The position numbers and the translations under genes are program-made. The notes under the pieces were generated by a model. It searched no databases and was not told where the DNA came from. It saw nothing but the letters and a program-made list of their open reading frames with translations. 64,000 nt of DNA from Bowmanella yangjiangensis (GTDB lineage: Bacteria; Pseudomonadota; Gammaproteobacteria; Enterobacterales; Alteromonadaceae): positions 124,001 to 188,000 of the forward strand of contig NZ_JAFKCS010000006.1 of the NCBI RefSeq assembly GCF_017255015.1. The letters are read 5' to 3'. Of this stretch, positions 45,195-55,782 are shown one piece after another (the first letter of the stretch is position 1; every line of letters begins with the position of its first letter).

Positions 45195-48100
45195 AAACTA
45201 AGCTGCTCCATTTCCCCCTGGGTTGTTTGCTTACCAGCAAACAAGGCATCCAGCGCCAGGATCATGGCTTTATCCGGCCGCAACTGGAAAATTCCCTGTC
45301 CAGGCTGGTGCTGACTCATGCCACGTAAAAACCAATAGCAAGCGCCACCCACATGTTTATCGTAGTCATACTCACTCAAGCGGCTTTGTAGCCAGCGATG
45401 TAAGGCCAGGCAATACAGCACCGCCTGTAACTGGTAATCATGCTCAAGCATCGCCTGTCGCATGCTGTCTTGATCGTAGTGGTGAAAATCATTACCCAGA
45501 TGGTTGGATTTATAGTCCGCCACATACAGCTTACCGTCATGAATAAAAATCAGATCCACAAAGCCCTTGAGCATCCCGCTCAAGGTCTCAAAGTCGTAAC
45601 GCGCTGACATCTGCGGCATATGCGCTTGCAAAATATGGTTAAATTTATGCGCCTGCACTTGATGCAATGGCAGATGGAACTCTAGTTCTACTCGCGCCTG
45701 ATGAATATCCGCCAATCTGAGCGGTGAATCGAGCATCAGTGGGGTATGCAACACATCCCACAACCACTCCGTCACCACCTCATGCCAGCGCGGCTCAACG
45801 CCATATAATTCAGCCTGCTGCTGAACACTCTCCAATAGGCGTGCTTCCGTGACTTTGTCCCCTGACTGGGGATTATCATCCATCATCAGCAGTTCCAGCA
45901 CCCCATGTAAGAATGAGCCTGCTTTAGCGCCCTTGATAAAACCGAAGCGATCCTCTGTTGGCTGGCTATCCAGCACCGCAGAAAGCGGCGCCATCCCTTC
46001 ATCATGACCCGGTGCGGGCAAATGATCCTGCTGCTGACTGATGGCGGAGTAACTGGTTAACCGCCAGCTTTGACGTAAGCTTCGCCCCACTCTGGCACAG
46101 TCCAGTGGCTGAGGCGCTGTCGCCAGATTTTTATAAAGTTCAGGCTCGGCCTGCCCCATAGGCTGATAATGCACATAGTTTCCATCCGCCAGATTGGTCA
46201 GGCGGTTGCCTAATTCACCTGCAGCCAGTTCAGTGCCAGGCCCGAACAATAAGGCACCCAAGGCAGTTGAGGTCAGCGCCGAGCCTCGACTCTGGCCACC
46301 GGCCGTGGTGTCGAACACCCCCACACTGCACCAATGCTCGGCCCGGGTCAGGGCCACATACAGCAAACGTATGTCTTCAGCGAGCTTTTCCCGGCTAGCT
46401 TTTGCCAGGCTGTCTTCACGGCCCAGAAAATCCACCCACAAACGACGCTCGTCATCGTGATACAAGGGATCCAGCCGCTTCTGGTAACGACAGGCAAAGG
46501 GCATAAATACCAGCGGGTATTCCAGCCCTTTGGAGGCGTGCATAGTGACTATCTGCACCAGGTTGTCATCTGTCTCCAGGCGCAACTGCTGACCTTCATG
46601 ATTATCATCGGGTTCAAGCAAGGTCTGGGCAAACCAATGCAATAACTGGCTTTCGCCCTGTAAAATCTGGCTTTGCTGTTGTAAAAGTTCAAACAAATGG
46701 CGCAAATCGGTGATGCGTCGTAGACCATCATCAAAACGTGCCTGCAGTGATGACATCAGCCCCAGCTGTTGCTGCATTTGCGCCAAAGCACTGGCAATGC
46801 CCTGGCGTTGCCACAAGCGTTGCCAATGATAAAATTGCCCAAGCAATTCCTGCCAGCGGCTATCATCTGCCAGCCAGCCTTCAAACTCCGCACTGCTCAG
46901 TCCCACCAACTCGGTCAGCATGGCAGATTTGACCAGCGCTTCTTCACTGGGCGCATGGATTGCCTGTAATATGAGTAACAAATCAGCGGCGGTTTGCGTG
47001 GAAAAGACACTTTTTCTGACCAGAAACACTGACGCAATCTGCAACTTCGCCAAAGCATCGCGCATCAGTTGCGCTTCGAATCTGTCTCTGACCAACAGCG
47101 CGCAATCAGCCGGGCGAACAGCGCGATGTTCGCTGCCTTGTTTTATCTGCGCCCGACCTTGCTGCCCCCATGCCAACATATCAGCAATCTGCGCGGCAAA
47201 ATGTTCCGCCAGGGGTTGTTGAGCGACGCTAAAGCCCAGTGGTTTGTCACTGCTTAAATGTTGGAAGACCAGGCCGGTCTGCGGCTCGCCGTCTAGCAAT
47301 AATTGCTTGCTTCTCTGACCCGAGCGTACCGGTAAAAACGGGATCTCCTGGTTGTATAAAAAGCCTTGTGGGCTTTGACTGAACAGCTGATTGACGGCTT
47401 CCACCATGCCAGGCTCTGAGCGCCAGTTGGTTTCCAGGGTAAAACAGCGCCCATCGCCCACCTGTTGTTTGGCTTGCATGTAGGTAAAAATATCGGCACC
47501 ACGAAAGGCATAAATAGCCTGTTTGGGATCACCAATCATAATCAGGCAATGGGTCGCCCCAGTCGGATACAACTGATTGAAAATCTGGTATTGCACCTCA
47601 TCGGTGTCCTGGAACTCATCAATCATGGCCGCCGGGTAAGCCTGTCGTATGGCCTCCTGTAAGGCCTGGCCATTCACACCTTGCAGGGCAAGCGCCAGAT
47701 GATTGAGCAAATCATCCGGACTCCACTGATTCGAAGCATATTTGCTGCTCGCCACCTGCCTGCGCAGACAGTCAATGGCTTCCAGACAAAGGGTAACCTT
47801 AACCCCTTGTTGCAATTGCTCCTGCAATCTCACTAATTGCTCAAAACGGGCAAAATCCAGGTCAGATATATCCGGACTGCTTTTACTCAGCGCCTTGGCG
47901 ATTTTCTCTGGCAGGAAATCCGCAAACTCAGCCCCTTGTTGCAAAAACAGCCCATTACCGGCACAAAAACTGTCCATCTGCGTCAGCACATCACCCTTGC
48001 CCAGACGCGAGCGTTTATTCAGATTGGCCTGCCACAAGCGTTCCAATACCTGGTTGTCTCGCCACCAGGCTTTAGTATCCGCCACTAACCACTGAAACTT

Positions 48101-48730
48101 TGCCAATATTTCTTCCAGGGCAACGGGCTTATCCTGACTGCTGAATGGCTGGTTCAGCAGGCTACGCACCTGTCCCAACAAGGCTAATGGCTGAGGCCAG
48201 AGGCCAAGTGCCACTTCCAGTAACGGGGCGGATAACGGCAATACTCTGACCCGCCAAAAGTCTTTGATGGCTTGATGTAAATGTTGTGACTCATCCAGGA
48301 TCAACTCCTGTTGATAACGACTACCGCTTTCAAATGCATGACGGGTCAATACACGCTGACAAAATCCATGGATAGTAAACACCGCCGCTTCATCCATCTG
48401 CCTCATTGCCAGTTGCAGACGCCTGCACGCCAGCGTCCTATCGTCCACCTGCTTAATCAAACCAGCAATAATAGGATCGTCGCTCTGACCAATCAGCATA
48501 TCCAAATTAGCCTTGGCCAAAATAGCGCGGATGCGGCTTTTCAATTCGGCGGTGGCGGCATTGGTAAAGGTCACCACCAGAATTTGCTCAACGCTCAATG
48601 GCGCACAGCCCACGCCCAATAACAAACGTAAGTACAGTCGCACTATGGTAAAGGTTTTACCTGTACCCGCGCTGGCTTCGATCAGTGATTGACCGGATAG
48701 GGGGAAACTGGCGATATCAAGTGGCTTCAT
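45188..48730 (-). CDS. recB: Exodeoxyribonuclease V subunit beta RecB
   Basis: 3'-5' helicase and nuclease subunit of RecBCD; it degrades linear DNA until Chi, then loads RecA. 1180 aa, the family size (E. coli 1180). Walker A EASAGTGKTFT (~residue 18), helicase motifs IDEFQDTDEVQY, GDPKQAIYAFRGAD and HASKGLEYPLVF, and the nuclease motif VADYKSNHL near residue 1070 with the catalytic Asp and Lys. The ATG overlaps recC's stop (ATGA). Confidence 0.96.
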   Translation of the reverse strand: MKPLDIASFPLSGQSLIEASAGTGKTFTIVRLYLRLLLGVGCAPLSVEQILVVTFTNAATAELKSRIRAILAKANLDMLIGQSDDPIIAGLIKQVDDRTLACRRLQLAMRQMDEAAVFTIHGFCQRVLTRHAFESGSRYQQELILDESQHLHQAIKDFWRVRVLPLSAPLLEVALGLWPQPLALLGQVRSLLNQPFSSQDKPVALEEILAKFQWLVADTKAWWRDNQVLERLWQANLNKRSRLGKGDVLTQMDSFCAGNGLFLQQGAEFADFLPEKIAKALSKSSPDISDLDFARFEQLVRLQEQLQQGVKVTLCLEAIDCLRRQVASSKYASNQWSPDDLLNHLALALQGVNGQALQEAIRQAYPAAMIDEFQDTDEVQYQIFNQLYPTGATHCLIMIGDPKQAIYAFRGADIFTYMQAKQQVGDGRCFTLETNWRSEPGMVEAVNQLFSQSPQGFLYNQEIPFLPVRSGQRSKQLLLDGEPQTGLVFQHLSSDKPLGFSVAQQPLAEHFAAQIADMLAWGQQGRAQIKQGSEHRAVRPADCALLVRDRFEAQLMRDALAKLQIASVFLVRKSVFSTQTAADLLLILQAIHAPSEEALVKSAMLTELVGLSSAEFEGWLADDSRWQELLGQFYHWQRLWQRQGIASALAQMQQQLGLMSSLQARFDDGLRRITDLRHLFELLQQQSQILQGESQLLHWFAQTLLEPDDNHEGQQLRLETDDNLVQIVTMHASKGLEYPLVFMPFACRYQKRLDPLYHDDERRLWVDFLGREDSLAKASREKLAEDIRLLYVALTRAEHWCSVGVFDTTAGGQSRGSALTSTALGALLFGPGTELAAGELGNRLTNLADGNYVHYQPMGQAEPELYKNLATAPQPLDCARVGRSLRQSWRLTSYSAISQQQDHLPAPGHDEGMAPLSAVLDSQPTEDRFGFIKGAKAGSFLHGVLELLMMDDNPQSGDKVTEARLLESVQQQAELYGVEPRWHEVVTEWLWDVLHTPLMLDSPLRLADIHQARVELEFHLPLHQVQAHKFNHILQAHMPQMSARYDFETLSGMLKGFVDLIFIHDGKLYVADYKSNHLGNDFHHYDQDSMRQAMLEHDYQLQAVLYCLALHRWLQSRLSEYDYDKHVGGACYWFLRGMSQHQPGQGIFQLRPDKAMILALDALFAGKQTTQGEMEQLSLC

Positions 48731-51700
48731 GCCTGACTCCAGTTAAATAAAGGGCCAAGCAAGGCGTCGCTGACGGCAATGAACTCGTCCTGATGCATCG
48801 CAAGATCCGGCCAAATACGTCCCGTATGCGCTTCCTGTCCCTCGCCTCTGGCAAAGTCGTTACCCATATAGCTGGTCAGTACTCTGTCCATATCGCCTTT
48901 TTCCAGCCACAACCAACCACACTCAGGCAGCAACAACAAGGGCTGGTTATGACCGTTTTGCCAGGCCTGCACATAGATAGATAGCTGTTCAAGGGCTTGC
49001 TGCTGTGGCATCCCTTTAAGCTCAAATGTGCCGGAGTCGGTACCGACATACACAGCCGAGCAAAGTGGATAGCCGTTGGCACAAAGCATTAACATACGCA
49101 GCCATAATGACAGCTTATCCCTGGCTCGCACTTTACCCGCCCGCCACAATACCAATTGGTTTGCATACAGATGATCCTGCCAGCCCTGCATGCTTATACC
49201 ATTCAGTTCCAGGTGCAGTAACTCGCGTTTGGGTTGATGATCCAGACAATACTGCATAAGTGCATCACGTATAGTGCTCGCTTGTTGTATCACGCCCTGC
49301 AGCGCCAATGTACCGGCGTGCCCGCCGGGTAACAGACCTTCGGCACGCAGACGGGCAGTCAGCACCTCATCACTGGCCTGGCTATGTTGCCAGGCGACCA
49401 AACGGTCGAGCAGTTGGTAGCGCTGCAGGCTATCCAGTACAAAAGGTTCATCCTCCTCCAAACTGTCTGCTGCATAGCCAAAACGCGCCTGCCAGCGCAG
49501 TTGGAAAAAGCCCCGCGCCGGATTAAGTAAGAAACTGATAAGCTCCTCACAACCCAACGTACCTTGAACCTCGATGGTCGCCAGGTTTTGGCTCATAAAA
49601 GCTTTGGATTCGGGAGGCTGCGACTGGCCTTTGGCAAGTGTCAGCAAATAGCTGTCAAAACTACGCGGCTGTTCGACTTGAAAATAATCAGGATGAAAGG
49701 GCTGTAGATGCTGAGCCTTAATCAGCTCATCACCAAGCGGATTACCTTGCGAATCGCAGTATACCAGGCGGCAATAATCCAGCAGTTCGCTCAGCAAAAC
49801 CGAGGGCACCAACGCCTGATTATCTCTGGCACTGCGTCCCTGAAAGCTGATATACAACTGCTGACGTGCCGACAACAGGGCTTCCATAAACAGGTATTTG
49901 TCGTCGAGGCGACGTGAACGGTCACCTTTTCGACCAGCACTGTGCTGCATTAAATCAAAACCCACCGGGGTAACCTGGCGAGGATAGTCGGTGTCATTCA
50001 TGCCCAGCAAACACACCAGCTTAAAGGGCACACTGCGCATCGGCATCAGGGTACAAAAGTTCACACTGCCAGCTAAAAAGCGTTGCCCAACCCCAGACTC
50101 CTGCAAGCGCTGCTGCACCGCCTGACAAAACACTTGTTGGTCAATCGCCTCGGCATAGTGCCGATGATGCCCGGCCAATTCACTTAGTGCCTCACGCAGT
50201 CCAAGCCACACACCTTCATCTTGCGCATCAATCTCGTACATTTGTTCGATGCGTATTTGTACCCAGTCAATGCGCTCCGCCAAGGGCAGTTGACGCTGGC
50301 AGAAACCCAACCAGTCGGTTAGTTGTTGCAAGAACAGCAGTAGCTTGCCCAGTACCTGGCTGCTCTGGCCTTCCAGCTCAGCATAAGGCGCAATGATATT
50401 GGTCTTACCCTGCAGCGATTCCACATACAGCTCTGTCTGCATGGCGTAACCGCTAATCAAGCGTTTGAGGCCAAACAGCCAGGTATTCTGTTCATCGGTG
50501 GGTAACTGCCAGCGCTGTTTATCCTCACCATCCAGGCCCCAGCGCACGCCCACATCCAGCAAACAGCGGCGTAGCTGTGCAAACTCGGCGTCACTAAGCT
50601 CGAAACGGCGCAAGATCGCTGGCACTTCGAGAATATCCAACACCTCGGCCAAGCTCAGACGCGACAAGTGCAGTTTATTCAGGCTGATAAAGCTATTCAG
50701 CAGCGGCGATTCTTCACTCAAGCTGCGATCAGAGATGGCATAAGGTACGGATAACTCCTGACGGTGCCCGCCAAATACCCCATGGATCAGCGGCGCATAA
50801 GCGGCCACATCCGGCATCATGACGATAACATCTCCTGGGTGGTTATCCGGATGCTCACGGAAAAACGCCAGCAAATGATCATGTAACACTTCAAGCTCAC
50901 GCAGCCTGGAATGACAACTGACCAACATCAGGCTGTTGTCTGTGTCCTCTATCTGCACTCTGGGTAAGGAGCTATCCTGCCCCAGCAGCGCTTCGGCGCT
51001 TAGCGGCTCGGTGCTGCCACGCAAGGTCAGATTAAGGATCTCATGCTGAATATGCTCAAGCAGGTTTTGTGGTGGATGCTCCACAAATAAGTCATGTTGC
51101 TGGGGTGAGCGCTCCAGCAGCATATCCTGAAAATCCTGACCCAATTTTCCCCAGGAGGCGAGCAACGGGTTACCCACATCCAGATAATCAACCAGATCGT
51201 TGCCTTGGGTCAGCTTTGCCAGTTCTGCGCGAGCTTTGCGCTTCTCATCAACAATATCCCCCCAGTATTGCTGGCTGGGGTTAAACCAAAAAATCACCAC
51301 CTCAATCTGTCGGGCCAGGGCGTCTAAGATTTCCAACTGCTGTGCTGGCAGCGCGGAAATACCAAACACCAGTAAAGTGGAGGGTAAAAAGCTGCGACAA
51401 TCCTGCTGCTGCAACTTTTCCAGCAAACTATGGTGCAGATTGCCCCGATGCCAGGGTGACTCCCCCAAAGATTCGGTGTAGTTGCCCAGCGCACGCCATA
51501 ACTGTGCCTGCCATTCCTGTTCACTGTCAGGCAGATTGTCAACCCGTGCACCTTGCTCCCAGCTTTGCAACCAATCGGGGCGATAGACCAGGTACTGGTC
51601 AAATAAGTCGGCGATTTTCTGGCACAACTGGAATAACTTTAACCCTTCAGGCTGACTGACATTACCCAGATAGCCCGCTACCGCGCCGAAGGCGGGCTGC

Positions 51701-52020
51701 TGGCAAAGGTCTGGCAAAATCGCCATCAGCTTCCAGGTCATATTGTCTTTGGTAAATGCCGACTGTTTGGGCAAGTCCGGCAACAACCTAAGATACAGAC
51801 GATTCCAGATAAAACTGGAAGGCAATGGAAATTCCAAATTCGCGGCAATGCCCAAGGACTCTGCCACCTGTAACTTTAACCACTGCGCCATGCCGGGGCT
51901 TTGCACCCAAATAGGCTGAGGGGTGAACAAGTTGTCCAGGGTCCGATTGTCACTGGCTAACTGCTGGCATAGCTGGGCAGCCAACACTTCCATTTTGTTT
52001 GATTGAACAAGGTGCAGCAT
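48727..52020 (-). CDS. recC: Exodeoxyribonuclease V subunit gamma RecC
   Basis: Chi-recognition subunit of RecBCD. 1097 aa (E. coli 1122). Family segments are SPGMAQWLKLQVAESLGIAAN, FPLPSSFIWNRLY, VVMMPDVAAYAPLI, FCTLMPMRSVPFKLVCLLGM and DKYLFMEALLSARQQLY. The helicase-like fold has no active ATPase site, as in other RecC. First gene of recC-recB-recD; the ptr gene found between recC and recB in E. coli is absent. Confidence 0.95.
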   Translation of the reverse strand: MLHLVQSNKMEVLAAQLCQQLASDNRTLDNLFTPQPIWVQSPGMAQWLKLQVAESLGIAANLEFPLPSSFIWNRLYLRLLPDLPKQSAFTKDNMTWKLMAILPDLCQQPAFGAVAGYLGNVSQPEGLKLFQLCQKIADLFDQYLVYRPDWLQSWEQGARVDNLPDSEQEWQAQLWRALGNYTESLGESPWHRGNLHHSLLEKLQQQDCRSFLPSTLLVFGISALPAQQLEILDALARQIEVVIFWFNPSQQYWGDIVDEKRKARAELAKLTQGNDLVDYLDVGNPLLASWGKLGQDFQDMLLERSPQQHDLFVEHPPQNLLEHIQHEILNLTLRGSTEPLSAEALLGQDSSLPRVQIEDTDNSLMLVSCHSRLRELEVLHDHLLAFFREHPDNHPGDVIVMMPDVAAYAPLIHGVFGGHRQELSVPYAISDRSLSEESPLLNSFISLNKLHLSRLSLAEVLDILEVPAILRRFELSDAEFAQLRRCLLDVGVRWGLDGEDKQRWQLPTDEQNTWLFGLKRLISGYAMQTELYVESLQGKTNIIAPYAELEGQSSQVLGKLLLFLQQLTDWLGFCQRQLPLAERIDWVQIRIEQMYEIDAQDEGVWLGLREALSELAGHHRHYAEAIDQQVFCQAVQQRLQESGVGQRFLAGSVNFCTLMPMRSVPFKLVCLLGMNDTDYPRQVTPVGFDLMQHSAGRKGDRSRRLDDKYLFMEALLSARQQLYISFQGRSARDNQALVPSVLLSELLDYCRLVYCDSQGNPLGDELIKAQHLQPFHPDYFQVEQPRSFDSYLLTLAKGQSQPPESKAFMSQNLATIEVQGTLGCEELISFLLNPARGFFQLRWQARFGYAADSLEEDEPFVLDSLQRYQLLDRLVAWQHSQASDEVLTARLRAEGLLPGGHAGTLALQGVIQQASTIRDALMQYCLDHQPKRELLHLELNGISMQGWQDHLYANQLVLWRAGKVRARDKLSLWLRMLMLCANGYPLCSAVYVGTDSGTFELKGMPQQQALEQLSIYVQAWQNGHNQPLLLLPECGWLWLEKGDMDRVLTSYMGNDFARGEGQEAHTGRIWPDLAMHQDEFIAVSDALLGPLFNWSQA

Positions 52021-52197
52021 AAGGCGTTGATTTTATTGTCCTGAGGCCATGGTACCACAGGGCTGGCCAATGCCTATGCCGACATATTTTTGTTACTGCT
52101 GTTAGGCTACACTGAGCTTGGGTACAAACACCAAAGTAGACCGGGGTAAGCGCGACCACGAAGGTAAGGATGGGATGGTTAAACGATAGGAGCCGAC

Positions 52198-54870
52198 ATG
52201 GATAACTGGCATCAGCTCAATATAGAGCAACTATGGCAGCAACTTGACAGTGATCAGCAGGGCCTGGCCCCACCGCAGGTAGAACAGCGTTTGCAACAAT
52301 ACGGTCCTAACCAGCTCCCACAGGCTAAGAGCAAGCCGGCCTGGCAGCGTTTTATATTGCAGTTCCACAACATCCTGATTTATGTGCTACTGGTCTCATC
52401 CGTTATTACCTTGTGGTTAGGTCATGTGGCCGACAGCCTGGTCATATTGGCGGTTGTGCTGGTCAATGCGCTGGTGGGCTTTATTCAGGAAGGGAAAGCC
52501 GAACAGGCCATGCAATCTATCCGGCAACTGCTGGCTCCCAAGGCAGCCGTGATTCGGGCAGGCACCCGGCAACATATCCAGGCCAGTCAGTTGGTACCGG
52601 GAGACGTGGTATTACTGGAAGCGGGTGATAAAGTGCCTGCGGATCTCAGACTCTTTCGCTGCCATGGCCTGCAAATTCAGGAAGCAGCGCTGACCGGTGA
52701 GTCGGTACCCGTGGAAAAACAAACTCAAGCTGTTGATGCTATGGCCGCCCTGGGCGATCGCACCTGCATGGCATTTAGTGGCACATTGGTTACCAACGGT
52801 CAGGGCGCAGGGGTAGTGGTAGCAACCGGCCAACAAAGCGAAATAGGCAAGATTAGCGGCTTACTAAGGGATGTTACCCAAATCACCACCCCACTGGTCG
52901 AACAAATGGGCGTGTTCGCCAAATGGCTGACCCTGGTCATACTGATGCTGGCCGCCGCCTTGCTGATTTCAGGTGTCACCCTGATGGGTTATGAACTACA
53001 AACCCTGTTTCTCAACATTGTGGCGCTGTCGGTTGCGGCTATTCCCGAAGGCTTACCGGCAGTGCTCACCATCACCCTGGCGATTGGCGTGCAACGCATG
53101 GCCAAACGCAATGCCATCGTCAGACGTTTGCCCAGTATTGAAACCCTGGGGTGCGTATCTGTGATCTGTACCGATAAAACCGGCACCCTGACCCGTAACG
53201 AAATGATGGTGGTGAGCACGGCCGTAAGTGCCGGGGATTATCAGGTTGAAGGCGAAGGGTATGAGCCTTTTGGCAGACTGCAAGGCCCCAATGTCGCTGC
53301 ATCGGACGAACTCCTTGCCATTGGACTGGCTGCCCAGCTGTGCAATGACGCCACACTGGTTAAGGCAGATGAACAATGGTTGGTACAGGGCGATCCCATG
53401 GAAGGCGCGTTACTGGCCTTTGCCGCTAAAAGCGGCCTTACAGAAGCACAACATAAAGTCTGGACACGCAGCGACCTCATCCCCTTTGATTCTACCCATC
53501 GTTTTATGGCAACCCTTAATCACGATCATCAAGGACATGGCCTAATCCTACTCAAAGGTGCCCCGGAAAAGATTTTGTCTTTATGTCAATGGCAGCGAGG
53601 CCCTGACAATACGCAACAACCTATAGTGCCGTCTTACTGGCATGATAAAGCCGACAGCCTGGCAGCGCAGGGACAAAGAGTGCTCGCCCTGGCACAAAAA
53701 ACTACTCATGCCCAGCATTTGGCCCTGGAACTCACCGATCTTAATGCAGATGTGGTGTTGCTAGGCCTGGTAGGAATGATTGACCCACCACGCCAGGACG
53801 CCATTGAGGCGGTTCATCAATGTCAGCAAGCCGGCATCCGGGTAAAAATGATCACCGGTGACCATGCTAAGACTGCCGCCGCAATCGCTACCCAGGTCGG
53901 CCTGAAACAGGCTGATAAAGTACTCACCGGTGCGCAATTGGAAGTCATGGACCAAGCCACCCTGGCCGAGCAGATTTTAGACGTCGATGTGTTTGCCCGT
54001 ACCAGTCCGGAGCATAAGCTGCGCCTGGTGATGGCGTTGCAGGAATTAGGGCTGGTAGTGTCAATGACAGGTGACGGGGTAAACGATGCCCCTGCACTTA
54101 AACGCGCCGATGCGGGCATTGCGATGGGCTGCAAAGGTAGCGAGGCGGCAAAGGAAGCCTCGGATTTGGTTCTGGCTGACGACAACTTTGCTTCCATTGC
54201 CGCCGCAGTGCGCGAAGGCCGCACTGTGTATGACAACATTAAGAAAGTGATCAGCTGGACCCTGCCAACCAACGGTGGTGAGGCCGGCATTATAGTGCTG
54301 GCTCTGTTGCTGGGGATGACTCAACCCATTACTGCCATCCAGATTCTGTGGGTAAACCTGATTACCGCCGTCACCCTGGGCATTGCTTTAGCCTTTGAGC
54401 CAAGCGAAGCCAATTTAATGACCAGGCCCCCCAGACCGCGCAGTGCGCCCTTGATAAGCGGCGAACTGGCCTGGCAGATTATCCTGGTCACTTTGCTGTT
54501 TATCTGTGGCGTATTTGGGGTTTCCTACTATGGCACCAGCCAAGGCTATGAGGTCGAACTCACCCGCACCATGGCGGTCAACACCCTGGTCGTTATGGAA
54601 ATCTTCCAGCTGTTCTTTATCCGCAATCTCTATAGCACAAGCTTAAACTGGCAGATAATTAAGGCTACGCCCATAGTCTGGGCAATGGTCATCACCGTGG
54701 TGCTGGCACAGTTGGCTATTACCTTCATGCCCCCGTTACAAAAGGTCTTTGGTACCCGCGGTATAAGCTGGCAGGACGGACTGCTGATACTGGTTGTGGG
54801 TATCTTGTTATTCATTTTGCTGGAGGCCGAGAAACAACTGCGCCACCGTCTTTTGCATAAGACCAAATGA
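52198..54870 (+). CDS. P-type cation-transporting ATPase (P2 class)
   Basis: 890-residue membrane ion pump. Order: cation ATPase N-domain (EQLWQQLDSDQQGLAPPQVEQ), actuator motif TGES (~165), TM4 PEGLPAV (~285), phosphorylation site DKTGTLTRN (~325), KGAPEKIL, and GDGVNDAPALKRADAGIAMG, with ten membrane helices. TM6 reads ILWVNLITAVTLGIALAFEP: the Asp that binds Ca2+ in the SERCA-type sequence NLVTD is Ala here, so a Ca2+ assignment is doubtful. The ATG at 52198 has TAGGAG upstream. PPK2 follows after 92 bp. Confidence 0.9.
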   Translation: MDNWHQLNIEQLWQQLDSDQQGLAPPQVEQRLQQYGPNQLPQAKSKPAWQRFILQFHNILIYVLLVSSVITLWLGHVADSLVILAVVLVNALVGFIQEGKAEQAMQSIRQLLAPKAAVIRAGTRQHIQASQLVPGDVVLLEAGDKVPADLRLFRCHGLQIQEAALTGESVPVEKQTQAVDAMAALGDRTCMAFSGTLVTNGQGAGVVVATGQQSEIGKISGLLRDVTQITTPLVEQMGVFAKWLTLVILMLAAALLISGVTLMGYELQTLFLNIVALSVAAIPEGLPAVLTITLAIGVQRMAKRNAIVRRLPSIETLGCVSVICTDKTGTLTRNEMMVVSTAVSAGDYQVEGEGYEPFGRLQGPNVAASDELLAIGLAAQLCNDATLVKADEQWLVQGDPMEGALLAFAAKSGLTEAQHKVWTRSDLIPFDSTHRFMATLNHDHQGHGLILLKGAPEKILSLCQWQRGPDNTQQPIVPSYWHDKADSLAAQGQRVLALAQKTTHAQHLALELTDLNADVVLLGLVGMIDPPRQDAIEAVHQCQQAGIRVKMITGDHAKTAAAIATQVGLKQADKVLTGAQLEVMDQATLAEQILDVDVFARTSPEHKLRLVMALQELGLVVSMTGDGVNDAPALKRADAGIAMGCKGSEAAKEASDLVLADDNFASIAAAVREGRTVYDNIKKVISWTLPTNGGEAGIIVLALLLGMTQPITAIQILWVNLITAVTLGIALAFEPSEANLMTRPPRPRSAPLISGELAWQIILVTLLFICGVFGVSYYGTSQGYEVELTRTMAVNTLVVMEIFQLFFIRNLYSTSLNWQIIKATPIVWAMVITVVLAQLAITFMPPLQKVFGTRGISWQDGLLILVVGILLFILLEAEKQLRHRLLHKTK

Positions 54871-54962
54871 TGGATATTCAACACCCTTTACCTCTGGCCC
54901 CTACCGGTAAAAAATTTAAGACTTCACTCAACTACTGGTATAACAACCAAGAGGAGTGAAAA

Positions 54963-55730
54963 ATGGATAAACAAGAATACAAGCAACAGCTAAAAACCCT
55001 GCAGGTAGAACTTATTCAGCTACAACAATGGGTAGCCAGCAGCGGCCAAAAACTGGTGGTGATTTTCGAAGGCCGGGATGCTGCGGGTAAAGGTGGCGCG
55101 ATAAAAGCCATCAGTGAGCGGTTAAACCCTCGTATTGTAAGGATTGCGGCGCTAGGTAAGCCTTCGGATAAGGAGCGCCAGCAATGGTATTTTCAGCGTT
55201 ATGTGGAGCAATTACCCGGCGCTGGCGAAATCGTGCTGTTCGACCGAAGCTGGTACAACCGAGCAGGTGTAGAGAAGGTCATGGGCTTTTGCAATGATGA
55301 AGAGCATCAGGAGTTCTTGCGCGCGTGCCCGGAGTTTGAACGTATGTTGATCCGCTCAGGTATTCGCCTGGTGAAATATTGGTTTAGTGTCTCTGCAGAT
55401 GTGCAGGAGCAGCGTTTTCAGGAAAGACTGGATAATCCGTTAAAACGCTGGAAGTTTTCCGATATGGATCTGATTTCACGCAGCCGCTGGCGCGAATACA
55501 GCCAAGCCCGTAATGAGATGTTCAAACACACAGATACCGAGGACAGCCCTTGGTACATTATTGATGCAAACCACGATAAAAAGGCCAGACTGAATTGTAT
55601 CAGCCATCTTTTATCTTTGGTGCCTTACCAGCAACTCCCCTTTCCCAAAGTGGAGCTGCCCGGCATGGAAGAACATCATAGGGATCTAGCTATCCCGGAT
55701 AAAGTTAAACGCATTCCAGAGCCTTTTTAA
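54963..55730 (+). CDS. ppk2: Polyphosphate kinase 2 (PPK2 class I)
   Basis: Uses polyphosphate to phosphorylate nucleoside di- or monophosphates. 255 aa, one PPK2 domain. Walker A EGRDAAGKGGAIKAI near residue 36, Walker B LFDRSWYNRAGVEKVMGF, and the lid segment NPLKRWKFSDMDLISRSRW. The ATG follows GAGGAG. Spacing from the P-type ATPase gene suggests separate or weakly coupled transcription. Confidence 0.92.
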   Translation: MDKQEYKQQLKTLQVELIQLQQWVASSGQKLVVIFEGRDAAGKGGAIKAISERLNPRIVRIAALGKPSDKERQQWYFQRYVEQLPGAGEIVLFDRSWYNRAGVEKVMGFCNDEEHQEFLRACPEFERMLIRSGIRLVKYWFSVSADVQEQRFQERLDNPLKRWKFSDMDLISRSRWREYSQARNEMFKHTDTEDSPWYIIDANHDKKARLNCISHLLSLVPYQQLPFPKVELPGMEEHHRDLAIPDKVKRIPEPF

Positions 55731-55782
55731 ATCATCAATAGGACGTTGGACTGACAAGCTGAAACCACATTGAGGTGCTGAC

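Noticed and set aside
43299-52020. recCBD as part of a new defence island
   Set aside because: The three subunits are standard housekeeping RecBCD with normal motifs and lengths; the neighbours are ordinary.
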